Made by a program: the position numbers and the translations under genes
The notes under the pieces: model-generated
The model's database searches: none
The model's input: the letters and a program-made list of their open reading frames with translations, nothing else
What the model was told of the DNA's origin: nothing
Source of the DNA: Hyphomicrobiales bacterium
GTDB lineage: Bacteria; Pseudomonadota; Alphaproteobacteria; Rhizobiales; Rhizobiaceae
Length of the DNA: 64,000 nucleotides
Direction: 5' to 3'
Assembly (NCBI GenBank): GCA_900473685.1
Contig: UCNE01000021.1
Span: 37,725-101,724, forward strand
Shown here: in pieces, positions 51,572 to 59,725 of the stretch
Numbering within the stretch: position 1 is the stretch's first letter
Layout: each line of letters opens with the position of its first letter

Positions 51572-52564
51572 TCACGAAAACAGGATCGACGACAGTTTGC
51601 GCCGCGCTGACAGCGTTGCCGGGTCCATCGGTCCCCAGACATCGAAGAACTGCAACAGCTCGCGCCGTGCACCGTCATCCTCGAATGTCCGGTCGCGCTT
51701 CATCACCTTGAGCAGGTGATCGGCCGCCGCCTCGCGGTCACCCTCGACATTGCGGATCTTGGCGAGCTTGATGCGCGCACCGTGATCGTCTGGATCGGCA
51801 GCAAGGACCTGTTCAAGCGCGTCGGGATCACCGAGCTTGCGGGCTTCCTCGATCTGGGCGAGTTTTTTCACAACAGCGGCGATGCCGGCATCCTTGGCAA
51901 GCTCTTCGGAGAGGTCGGCCAGCACTTCGCGCGCCTGCTCCAGTTCGCCGGCGGCGATCAGGCAATTGGCAAGCCCTGCGAGCGCGATTGCATTTTCCGG
52001 GTCTGCCTGCAGAACGGCGCCGAAAAGACCGGCAGCGTTCTCGATATCACCCTGCTCGACCAGGGCCTTCGCGTCTGCGAGCGCCGCATCGATCCCGGCC
52101 TGCTGGTCGTCGATCATCGGACCGGCAACCTTGTCGATGAAGTCGCGGATCTGGCTTTCCGGCACGGCGCCCATGAAGCCATCGACCGGGCGGCCGCCGA
52201 CAAAGGCGATGACCGCGGGGATGGACTGGATGCCAAGCTGACCGGCAATCGACGGGTGATCGTCGATGTTCATCTTGACCAGCCTGACGCGGCCCTGGGC
52301 CTCGGTGACGACCTTTTCGATTACCGGCGTCAGCTGCTTGCACGGGCCGCACCAGGGCGCCCAGAAATCGACCAGAACCGGCTGCTGGCGGGAGGCTTCG
52401 AGCACGTCGCGGGTAAAATTGGCGGTGGTGGTTTCTGTGATCAGCTCACCGGCCGGCGCGGCTGCGGCCGCCGCGGGACCTTGCGCCGGGGCAGTGCCGT
52501 AGCTGGCCGTCGCCGTCATCTGGTTGCCGTAGGATGCTGCATAGGGATTGTCGTTGCCGCTCAT
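51572..52564 (-). CDS. cnoX: Thioredoxin-TPR protein, CnoX (YbbN) type
   Basis: A 330-residue protein: a low-complexity N-terminus, a thioredoxin domain (about 40-150) with an intact redox site WAPWCGPCKQLTP at 69-80, and a C-terminal TPR-like helical domain (about 165-330) with EQGDIENAAGLFGAVLQADP. This is the chaperedoxin CnoX/YbbN layout; E. coli CnoX lacks a functional CxxC, whereas this one has it. It should protect unfolding proteins from oxidation and hand them to GroEL. GAGGAGA precedes ATG 52564. Confidence 0.9.
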   Translation of the reverse strand: MSGNDNPYAASYGNQMTATASYGTAPAQGPAAAAAAPAGELITETTTANFTRDVLEASRQQPVLVDFWAPWCGPCKQLTPVIEKVVTEAQGRVRLVKMNIDDHPSIAGQLGIQSIPAVIAFVGGRPVDGFMGAVPESQIRDFIDKVAGPMIDDQQAGIDAALADAKALVEQGDIENAAGLFGAVLQADPENAIALAGLANCLIAAGELEQAREVLADLSEELAKDAGIAAVVKKLAQIEEARKLGDPDALEQVLAADPDDHGARIKLAKIRNVEGDREAAADHLLKVMKRDRTFEDDGARRELLQFFDVWGPMDPATLSARRKLSSILFS

Positions 52565-52622
52565 CGTATCTCCTCGCGGACATCCGCGTCCGTCTGACTG
52601 TCTTCCCGTCAAAGATCGTATG

Positions 52623-53132
52623 TCAGGACGTCACTTTCAAGACAAGAGATTCGTGCCCCGTCGCCTCGATAAAGCGCAGCAGATCCTTGGAAGCGATCGA
52701 TGTCGTCGCATCGTTCGACAGCGGATGGCAGTTGACGATATCGTCCTTCATCAGCTCCTCGTCGATGATGATCTTCACGTTCTGCCCCGTATCGTTGATC
52801 ACGCCGAAGGCGGTCACGGCGCCGGGAATGACGCCGAGATATTCCATCAACTTTTCCGGGCGGCCGAAGGAGACCTTGCTGGCGCCGCCGATGATCGTGT
52901 GCACCGTCTTCAGGTCCACCGTCGCGTTTTCCTCGACTGTGAGCAGGAAGTAATTATCCTTCTTGTCCTTCACGAACAGGTTTTTCGTGTGGCCGCCGGG
53001 GATTGCATCGCGCAGCGAGACCGATTCGGCGACGGTGAAAACCGGCTCGTGCCGCATGGTCTGATGCGCGATACCGAGATTGTCGAGAAACTGGAACAAT
53101 TCGTCCTGCGTCTTCGGCTGCATTTCACTCAT
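52623..53132 (-). CDS. YbaK/ProX-type aminoacyl-tRNA editing protein
   Basis: A 169-residue trans-editing deacylase: HQTMRHEPVFTVAES, PGGHTKNLFVKDKKDNYFLL (the conserved K in TKNLF), and VKIIIDEELMKDDIVNCHPL near the end, the PrdX/ProXp-ala pattern. It clears mischarged Ala-tRNAPro. It is 58 bp upstream of the thioredoxin gene on the same strand and probably co-transcribed. Confidence 0.9.
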   Translation of the reverse strand: MSEMQPKTQDELFQFLDNLGIAHQTMRHEPVFTVAESVSLRDAIPGGHTKNLFVKDKKDNYFLLTVEENATVDLKTVHTIIGGASKVSFGRPEKLMEYLGVIPGAVTAFGVINDTGQNVKIIIDEELMKDDIVNCHPLSNDATTSIASKDLLRFIEATGHESLVLKVTS

Positions 53133-53201
53133 GGCGGCTTTCCTCGGGCTTGAAAATGGTGGCCTTCCTTACGGCGAAGGGCAAAAAATCGCAATCTTCC
53201 A

Positions 53202-53243
53202 CAGAATGCAGGCTGCAAAACGCAGAATGCAGGCTGCAAAACG
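53202..53243. repeat. 21-bp perfect tandem duplication
   Basis: The 21-bp unit CAGAATGCAGGCTGCAAAACG occurs twice head-to-tail (53202-53222 and 53223-53243), in the gap between the editing-protein gene and tRNA-Gly, upstream of the tRNA promoter. Confidence 0.95.
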
Positions 53244-53306
53244 CCTTGTTTTCAGGGGGTTGCGACATTTCTTCAAAAAAATATTGGGTTGTCCGTCATT
53301 TCCCTG

Positions 53307-53335
53307 TTGCATTTAAAAATCGTCTGGGCCATATA
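53307..53335 (+). promoter_or_regulatory. Probable sigma-70 promoter of tRNA-Gly
   Basis: TTGCAT (53307-53312) and CATATA (53330-53335) are separated by 17 bp and lie about 72 bp before the mature tRNA start. Confidence 0.55.
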
Positions 53336-53407
53336 GCCGTCGTCGCAGCAAACAACAAACGCAGCGGCGCCGCGGTCCACCGACTACCCCCGGACCGAGG
53401 TTGATGA

Positions 53408-53482
53408 GCGGGTGTAGCTCAGGGGTAGAGCACAACCTTGCCAAGGTTGGGGTCGAGCGTTCGAATCGCTTCACCCGCTCCA
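53408..53482 (+). tRNA. tRNA-Gly (GCC)
   Basis: The cloverleaf is complete. The acceptor stem pairs GCGGGTG with CACCCGC. The D-arm is TAGCTCAGGGGTAGAGCA, the anticodon arm CAACC-TTGCCAA-GGTTG has anticodon GCC, and the T-arm is GAGCG-TTCGAATC-GCTTC. Discriminator T and genomically encoded CCA end at 53482. The 3' half is duplicated 6.27 kb downstream, marking it as the insertion site of a genomic island; the left copy is the intact gene. Confidence 0.96.
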
Positions 53483-53490
53483 TTTTCTTC
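53453..53490 (+). repeat. attL-like 38-bp direct repeat (tRNA-Gly 3' end)
   Basis: These 38 bases, from TCGAGCG in the tRNA T-arm to CATTTTCTTC after the CCA, are repeated exactly at 59726-59763. Weaker similarity (AAGGTTG-N-G) extends about ten bases further left in both copies. Confidence 0.92.
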
Positions 53491-53497
53491 GATCTTC

Positions 53498-53524
53498 AAA
53501 GCCTCGGTTTTCCGGGGCTTTTGT
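53498..53524 (+). terminator. Intrinsic terminator of tRNA-Gly
   Basis: AAAGCCTCGG (53498-53507) pairs with CCGGGGCTTT (53512-53521), with one G-U pair and a TTTT loop, then TTGTGTTTT. It lies just inside the island boundary, and the right-hand repeat lacks it. Confidence 0.82.
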
Positions 53525-53671
53525 GTTTTCTGGCGTGGGTGAAGGCGCCAGTGGCTAGAGGCAACCAAGGCGGCAGGGTTACCAGGTTGCACATCTCTGC
53601 ATAGTCAAAGCCTACTGCTTGATCGTCAATTTTGCGCCAGTTGCGCCTATCAGTTATCCTCGAACGGCTAG

Positions 53672-54292
53672 TTAGTTTTCTCCTGCATTGCGCTTAGGAA
53701 ACTGTTCGTTGAATGTTCGGTCAGCACCCCAAGCTTGCGCCGAGGTGTAGGCGAGTTGCCTCATTTCGTCCGGCTCCAGCGCCCGTTGCCCGGGCTTGTA
53801 GCCGAGATCGTGGTTCGCTTCTGACCAAGCGTGCTGAAATAGCGTTTTAATTTGAAGTTCGAAGCAGGTTGGGACTAGCCCGCCGTCAAAATCAGGGTCG
53901 ATCACGTTGTTGGGAAGCAGCAGTACATGATGCTGACCGAAATATCCGAACTCCCATTTGCGTTCAGGTATAATGTTCTTAGATTCTATGGCACGAAAAT
54001 AGCGCAACACCTCATTGGCAATGCGATCCACGTCTTCCTTGTAGAAAGCAACTATGCGAGCGCCGATTTGGTCCTGGATCTGATGGAGCGGTTCGTCGTA
54101 TTTCGGCTTGCCTTCAGTCTGAGCGTTAGCCTTCTCCATAAAGCGATCAATACTCTTCGGCCTTGTCGAAATGCGGTCGACACGTGACTGGCCCTACAGC
54201 AAATCCCGCAGATGCGCGCATAGGCTGTTCTCTATGGGTAACAACACTTTATCGTGACGTGCACGGTAAGCGGTTTCTAAGCGGCTCAGTTC
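53672..54292 (-). pseudogene. RelA/SpoT-domain (alarmone synthetase-like) gene broken by an amber codon
   Basis: The intact part from ATG 54139 (155 residues) reads IQDQIGARIVAFYKEDVDRI, GYFGQHHVLLLP and CFELQIKTLFQHAWSEANHD followed by LGYK, which is the RelA/SpoT synthetase domain. Reading the same frame upstream gives RVDRISTRPKSIDRFMEKA, the expected substrate-entry motif, then a TAG at 54196-54194. Beyond it the frame continues in family style (AYRARHDKVLLPIENSLC) to about 54292. One nonsense codon thus splits an otherwise recognisable domain. No start codon serves the upstream half. The 155-residue remnant lacks essential N-terminal parts and is probably inactive. Confidence 0.78.
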
Positions 54293-54500
54293 TGCGTGGA
54301 AACCAACAGTGGAAGCTTCGCGTTTCCGCCGGTTGCTCCTACCGCGCCATTTGGCGTATCAAAAGTCGCAGATGCTCTAATCGCAGCCGGATGAAAGTTC
54401 GCTGGCAGGCCAGCGATTAAAACTTGCTCTTACACAGCATTTGCACCATTTTCGCCGAAAATACGTCCCTCCCAGATAGAAGAAACAATCCGTGCTGCCA
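54293..54500 (-). pseudogene. Possible relic of a second gene upstream of the RelA/SpoT relic
   Basis: On the minus strand a frame reads RIVSSIWEGRIFGENGANAV, a TAA at about 54430, then VLIAGLPANFHPAAIRASAT and GAVGATGGNAKLPLLVSTQN, ending in TGA at 54289-54287, just at the start of the RelA/SpoT frame. The residue composition looks protein-like, but I recognise no family. It may be the end of a partner gene that once overlapped the alarmone-synthetase gene. Confidence 0.35.
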
Positions 54501-56960
54501 GTGGAAAATCAATCATTACGTCCCAAATTTGGAGTCTTGCATTTCAGCTATTCGAACTTCTCGTTTGAGAAACTGCTTGCAAAGAACGGCATGGCGACGG
54601 TCAATATCGGGGATTATATGCAGACAATCGCCGCGCGAAACGCTCTGTTGAAGTCCGGAATCGCTGCTGATGAGATCATTCCCATAGATCGTGATAAAAT
54701 TCGCGACTATCGAGGCGGAAAGATTATCGTGGTATTTAATGCATGTTTTTATAGTCACTGCTTCCCAATTCCAGAAAATGTGATTCCCATATTCGTTGGG
54801 TTTCAGGCGAGTGAAGATGTAATCTCCAAAAACGTAGACTACCTAAAATCGTTCGAGCCAATCGGCTGCCGTGATGTAACGACCAGCAATCACCTGACGA
54901 AGCATGGTGTTTCCGCGTATGTCACCGGTTGCCTGACGCTTAGTTTTGACAAGCGGCCAATCGATCCCGTTGATGGGCGCACGATCGTGGCTTTCGGGGA
55001 CGGCTCCGGTACACTTCCCGGCGGCGCCCTCATCAACATGCCCGATCGGCTATATGATCGGCTCGATTTTGTATTTCAACGAAGACCGGTTCACAGGCTT
55101 CCTCTCTCTGAACAAGAAATGCGTGAGGTCGAGCAACATGCACGTTCCCTCCTTGACCGATACCGGTCCAGCGCATCCCTCGTCATTACTCCGCTTCACC
55201 ATGCAGCGACACCGTGCATGTCGTCTGGCATACCGGTGATACTGTGCCGCGAGAACGTTGATGACCGCTTCAGCTTCATAAGAAACATGATACCGATTCA
55301 TACCCCGGAGAGCTTCGATAAGGTTGACTGGGATCCTTCCGCTATCGATCTTGAAGCGGTTAGGGCGAACTTGCTGTCACAGGTCCGCGAAGCGGTTTCT
55401 TCGGCGTTGCGAAAACATATTGCTTCCCAGAGCTCCGTCACCCTGCAAGCACTCGAATCCCGCCCAGTATATTTCGCCCCAGACGGGCGAAGTGGAAATA
55501 GAATCCTCGTGGACCTTATTAGAAGCGGTGACTACGCGGGAGCCGTTGATTTCTACGAGACGCTTTCCCAGGAGCATCGCGATCAACTCGACGCAAACGG
55601 CCTTATGTGCGCCGGAAAAGCCTTCGTTGAACTAAGGTCACCGGACCAAGCTGCAAAAACGTTTCGTGCGGCATTGTCGTTGATACCGGATATGCCAAGT
55701 GCGCACACGAACCTGCTGAGAACCCTCCTCGCATCCGGGCAAATCGAGGAAGCATATCAGGCGTCAAACGACGCGGAATCCATATGCTGGTCCAATAGTG
55801 CCGTGCTTTTGTATGCGGCTCGAGCAGCGATTGCTGCGCAAAAAACCGATACTGCGATACGTCGCCTTGAGCGGGCCACGGCACTTGAGCCATCCAATTT
55901 TCCCGCTAGGCTTCTATTGGCTGGAACATTAGGCAGTAGCGCGGGGCAATGGCGCAAGGCACGGGAGCACGCTCGCGCCGCTCTTCTCCTGTCTCCCGAT
56001 GATCTGGATGCGCGACGCGTATATGGTGAAACCTGCCTGCAGCTAGCTGATTGGGGCACCGGATTTGACCACTATAAGAGCCGCCTGCAGTCAGAGCGAC
56101 TTTTTGCACCTTTTCGTCGCCCGTTTCAACATCAGCCGTGGACTGGACAAACGGGCGTAAAGAAACTGCTTCTGCTGCCGGAAACGGAACAAGGCATCGG
56201 CTTCGAAATGCTCGCGGCAAGCCTCATACCACAAATCGAAGCCGACGGAATTCATGTCACATTCGAGGCGACCCCGAAGCTCTTACCCGTCTTGCAAAAA
56301 GCATATCCAAATGCGGATTTTTTTCCGTTTGCAAAACAGGGCGACGCGAATTTGCATCGAGCAAACGTCGATGTGCAAGCATATTTCACCGAGGCTTGCG
56401 CAATTCTGCGGCGGTCGCAGTGGGATTTCGGGATTGCGGCGCCTGGAAACGGTGATCATATCAAACCACTCACGGCGTCCCAACCGTTTCGTGTGGGCGT
56501 CTCTTGGAAAAGCAAGAACCCGCGCACAGGAGCCGACAGGTCCATACCACTCGGAATATTCCACGAACTACTGGATACCCTTGACACTTCAGTAACACTC
56601 GTAAATCTGCAATACGGCGATATCTCCGCCGAAATACACGAGTTTGAGAAGAATTTTGGCGTCGCCGTGGAGCACAGTAAAAGGCAGAACTACTTCGACG
56701 ATCTTGAAGCATTGGCCGATACCATAAAAACGGTAGATATCGTTGTAAGCTCCGACAACAGCACGCTGTTTCTTGCCGGACTATTGCACAAGCAGACGTT
56801 TGCCTTCCTTCCGGACAATCCCCATTGGATATGGGGTGCAACCCAGCGTCGGTCCGCATGGTTTCCAACAATCGAACTCTTCCGGAGATCTCCGGACGAA
56901 GAGTGGGCCGATACTGTCCTTGCGCTCAGCCAAAGGTTGCGTGAGCGTCTGTGCTTTTAA
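54492..56960 (+). CDS. Fusion: polysaccharide pyruvyl transferase-like + TPR + glycosyltransferase-9-like
   Basis: A soluble 822-residue protein with no signal peptide. Residues about 12-330 resemble the polysaccharide pyruvyl transferase (CsaB/WcaK) fold: NIGDYMQTIAARNALLKSG, IGCRDVTTSNHLTKHGVSAY and TGCLTLSF. Residues about 340-540 are TPR-like helical repeats (TFRAALSLIPDMPSAHTNLL, HARAALLLSPDDLDARRVYG). Residues about 550-822 resemble the GT9/OGT-like domain found after TPRs: LLLPETEQGIGFEMLAASLI, VGVSWKSKNP, VVSSDNSTLFLAGLLHKQTF, WFPTIELFRR. The usual His of the HLAG motif is Phe here (LFLAG). Start GTG 54492. It likely acts on surface or protein-linked glycans. Convergent with the GSCFA gene (24-bp gap). 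Confidence 0.8.
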   Translation: MLPVENQSLRPKFGVLHFSYSNFSFEKLLAKNGMATVNIGDYMQTIAARNALLKSGIAADEIIPIDRDKIRDYRGGKIIVVFNACFYSHCFPIPENVIPIFVGFQASEDVISKNVDYLKSFEPIGCRDVTTSNHLTKHGVSAYVTGCLTLSFDKRPIDPVDGRTIVAFGDGSGTLPGGALINMPDRLYDRLDFVFQRRPVHRLPLSEQEMREVEQHARSLLDRYRSSASLVITPLHHAATPCMSSGIPVILCRENVDDRFSFIRNMIPIHTPESFDKVDWDPSAIDLEAVRANLLSQVREAVSSALRKHIASQSSVTLQALESRPVYFAPDGRSGNRILVDLIRSGDYAGAVDFYETLSQEHRDQLDANGLMCAGKAFVELRSPDQAAKTFRAALSLIPDMPSAHTNLLRTLLASGQIEEAYQASNDAESICWSNSAVLLYAARAAIAAQKTDTAIRRLERATALEPSNFPARLLLAGTLGSSAGQWRKAREHARAALLLSPDDLDARRVYGETCLQLADWGTGFDHYKSRLQSERLFAPFRRPFQHQPWTGQTGVKKLLLLPETEQGIGFEMLAASLIPQIEADGIHVTFEATPKLLPVLQKAYPNADFFPFAKQGDANLHRANVDVQAYFTEACAILRRSQWDFGIAAPGNGDHIKPLTASQPFRVGVSWKSKNPRTGADRSIPLGIFHELLDTLDTSVTLVNLQYGDISAEIHEFEKNFGVAVEHSKRQNYFDDLEALADTIKTVDIVVSSDNSTLFLAGLLHKQTFAFLPDNPHWIWGATQRRSAWFPTIELFRRSPDEEWADTVLALSQRLRERLCF

Positions 56961-56984
56961 TCGCGCCGTTGCCCATGCAGGCCT

Positions 56985-58022
56985 TCAAAGAAGGTAGCTA
57001 CGTTTGAAGGTCTGCATAATGAAATCGATCGTCTCGGGCCGCGGGTGCCGCATATCGATGCCAAATGGGTCATCGAGATACGCTGTGGCGATTTCGTAGG
57101 ACGGAAAGTAATGAAGCAGAGGGTCGTCGGCGAATTCCCGCATCACTTCATCGATCGCCACCCGCAAGGAAGCTTTTGAGACTGAGTTGGCAGTAATGCA
57201 AGATATCGGGCGAAAAGTGGCAGCCAAAGGAACCGGCGACAGTGTAAATATAATGTGTGCATTCGGCCGGTACTTTTTGATGAGCCGGTATACGCGCGCC
57301 AAATTTTTCCGATTGTCTTCTGTGCTCAGGATACGGAAACCGTGATATTGCGGGTCGAACTGCTCACTGGGAACCGCTCGCCAAAAAACATCTCCCGTCA
57401 ATTTGTCGTGCCACACCTCGGAAAGTCCCAGCGTGAAGATAAAGACTTCCGTGTCGTCGAAAATCTCGCGCGTCTGCACCTTTATCACCTCGGACGCCTC
57501 CATCGCTGCCCCGGACTTGTCATGCCAGACCTGTGTCGCAGGAGCCTTGTCGTTGTAAGCCCACTCGAACTGCTGAACAAGCGCTGCAGAATTGACAATT
57601 CCCTCGCCACACCGAACGATAAAAGAATCCAGAGTAAACTTGCGGCCGAGTACGTTGTACCCCTCGGAAGCAAGGAACTTGGATACCTCCGCAGCAAAGC
57701 AACTGCCAAACGCCGTAATGCGGTTCTTCTTGTGAATAAATGGCGCGCTTGGAAACCACCCGTGCCCAACGTACTTCGCGACGGCATCCGGCTCGCTCAG
57801 GCTCGCTTTCACCGGATGAAAATTTGTATTTTCCCCACGATACCAAGTTGCATGGGCCTTACGCTTCTTTCCAGCCATTTCGTAATAGATCAAGCCAGGC
57901 TGATGCGGTGCATCCATGTCCACGGAAAAGTCCTTCGTGGGCAAGCGTTCAATTTTTGGTGGCGATTCCACAGATCGGATTCGCCTAATCACATCGTAAA
58001 ATGCCTTACGCCACTTGCTCAT
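56985..58022 (-). CDS. GSCFA family protein (SGNH-hydrolase-like)
   Basis: A 345-residue protein with the motif that names the family, ITAFGSCFAAEVSKFLASEG (about residues 100-119), whose Ser would be the nucleophile of an SGNH/GDSL-type fold. Further blocks: FIFTLGLSEVWHD, IIFTLSPVPLAATFRP and HYFPSYEIATAYLDDPFG, the last with the late Asp/His pair (DMRHPRPETI). No signal peptide. AGGAG lies 6 nt before ATG 58022. Family function is unproven; O-acyl esterase or acyltransferase activity on glycans is a reasonable inference from fold and neighbours. Confidence 0.85.
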   Translation of the reverse strand: MSKWRKAFYDVIRRIRSVESPPKIERLPTKDFSVDMDAPHQPGLIYYEMAGKKRKAHATWYRGENTNFHPVKASLSEPDAVAKYVGHGWFPSAPFIHKKNRITAFGSCFAAEVSKFLASEGYNVLGRKFTLDSFIVRCGEGIVNSAALVQQFEWAYNDKAPATQVWHDKSGAAMEASEVIKVQTREIFDDTEVFIFTLGLSEVWHDKLTGDVFWRAVPSEQFDPQYHGFRILSTEDNRKNLARVYRLIKKYRPNAHIIFTLSPVPLAATFRPISCITANSVSKASLRVAIDEVMREFADDPLLHYFPSYEIATAYLDDPFGIDMRHPRPETIDFIMQTFKRSYLL

Positions 58023-58300
58023 TTCAGGCTCCTGCCACCGCCACAGAGTTCGGGATAGCGTAGCGGATGAACTGACACAAGTACCGTCCCTCCCACGCCA
58101 CGCTCGGCTAGTTTTGCTTAGGGGAGCGGAAAAACTCACTCACGCAAGGGTGCAGGTCTTTCTCAGTGATCACGAAAACACTATAGCAATATCTACCGGG
58201 ATAACTGCCCAATCGTCCACGGCCAAGCGCGGGAAATTCCAGCACGTCACCCTATCGCGCGGGGAAATCTCTGTGCACCTATCTTGAAGGAACATATTGG

Positions 58301-59317
58301 ATGCTTGCGCAACTACAGACGAACAATGGCACGTTTATCGGTCGCTATTGGAACGAGTATAACGTCTTGCGGCGATATTTTTCGTCTGACTGGGGGGTGT
58401 CGATTCTGTCCTTTGGCTGTTCGACAGGCGAGGAAATACGGACCGTCAAGGCCCTGTTTCCAAAGGCGACCATATTTGGATGCGACCACGACTGGCATGA
58501 TCTCCGTGCCGCTCGTTCTCTGGTTGGGGATTTCGCGAATGTTTTTCATTCTACCGAAGCAGATGTTCTAAGCCACGGACCATATGACATTATCCTGTGC
58601 AATTCCGTTCTACTCCGCCCGACTTCGATGATAAACGGGAAGAAATGTGGGATTGCTCCTGAGCAATGGTCCGATATTGTAGACCTATTGAATTCAAGCC
58701 TTAAGCCCGGCGGCATATTGCAAATTATAAATTCCAACATTCCTTTCCGCCTGCATCCCGCCGCATCATCCTATGAGTCCGTTCGCAGTCCTCTTCTACT
58801 TGGTCCCAACTTTGTGGATATGTTCGACCTTGAACGACGACACCTGTGTTCGGGCGTGACCGGTGCGGGGATGTCCGCTCATTGCTTTAGGCATCTGGGC
58901 GAGGAAAGCTGGAGGGATCTTCGGCCCTCCGATTTCGATGATGTGCATTTCAGGAAGAGTGGCGGTGCACAACCACTGCCCCTGATCGACAACGAAAAAA
59001 TCCCGAACGTTCCCGATCGTCCCGCCTACGCAACCGGTACGACGACATACCGGCCAGTGATGACGCCCGGTAGCAGGCCGTCGACCTACCAGGAAATCGA
59101 TGTGACATGGACTGCGTCGGCCTCCGACGTCTATGTAACAAGAGCCGTGAAACGGGTTTGGTTTGACGGGAGCACCGTTTCCGACTGGCAAACGTCAGCG
59201 TGCATACCTGGAATAGCTGCAGGATCGTTTCTTGAAGCGGTAACCGGCCGCGCAAGCAGCAGGATTTCGATAGCAACACTTGCCGAAGCCGCTTTACGCT
59301 CTTCTCCTAGCATCTAG
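58301..59317 (+). CDS. SAM-dependent methyltransferase, CheR/class I type
   Basis: A 338-residue protein. Residues about 30-140 are a class I methyltransferase core: ILSFGCSTGEEIRTVKALFP (motif I), IFGCDHDWHDLRAAR, YDIILCNSVLLRPTSM and LLNSSLKPGGILQIINSNIP. The TGEEIR pattern recalls CheR-like cores. The C-terminal 150 residues are unrecognised. The stop codon lies inside a heptanucleotide repeat, so the last two or three residues derive from it. GAAGGA lies 9 nt before the ATG. It diverges from the GSCFA gene across 278 bp. Confidence 0.8.
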   Translation: MLAQLQTNNGTFIGRYWNEYNVLRRYFSSDWGVSILSFGCSTGEEIRTVKALFPKATIFGCDHDWHDLRAARSLVGDFANVFHSTEADVLSHGPYDIILCNSVLLRPTSMINGKKCGIAPEQWSDIVDLLNSSLKPGGILQIINSNIPFRLHPAASSYESVRSPLLLGPNFVDMFDLERRHLCSGVTGAGMSAHCFRHLGEESWRDLRPSDFDDVHFRKSGGAQPLPLIDNEKIPNVPDRPAYATGTTTYRPVMTPGSRPSTYQEIDVTWTASASDVYVTRAVKRVWFDGSTVSDWQTSACIPGIAAGSFLEAVTGRASSRISIATLAEAALRSSPSI

Positions 59318-59376
59318 CATCTAGCATCTAGCATCTAGCATCTAGCATCTAGCATCTAGCATCTAGCATCTAGCAT
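59307..59376. repeat. Heptanucleotide tandem array (CTAGCAT) x10
   Basis: Ten perfect head-to-tail copies of CTAGCAT, then CTTACC. The array overlaps the 3' end of the methyltransferase gene. Because 7 is not a multiple of 3 and the unit contains TAG, every frame meets a stop within three units, so changes in copy number would not extend the protein. Confidence 0.97.
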
Positions 59377-59725
59377 CTTACCTCACGAAGTGAGCCCCCA
59401 CTACAGTGGTCTGCCGTTTCATTTATCGCGAGCAAATTCGATTGCTCGCCAGTTACAATGCACTAATGAGTGAAGAGGATCGAGATTGATGGTGGTCCGC
59501 TGCAACCGGCTCGGAATGCTCCGACCTACGTCCATACAGAAAACACGCGGTCACCGTCTCTCAGCTTCGCTCCACTGCTCTCCAAGTCGCAGGTTTATTG
59601 CTAAATTCGATTTTCACCGACGCCGCGATGACCCACGGAATGAGCACTGTTGCGCACTCAGATGAACTATGCGATATGGACACGCAACGCGCGAACATTG
59701 TAAATATTGCTTGTAAAGGTTGTGA
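59377..59725. other. Gene-free right end of the island
   Basis: About 350 bp of AT-richer sequence without a supported gene or clear structure apart from GCGAGCAA/TTGCTCGC (59428-59435 and 59443-59450), an 8-bp inverted repeat that could be a weak terminator. Confidence 0.4.

Noticed and set aside
59307..59376. CRISPR array
   Set aside because: Units are seven bases with no spacers; this is a simple tandem microsatellite.
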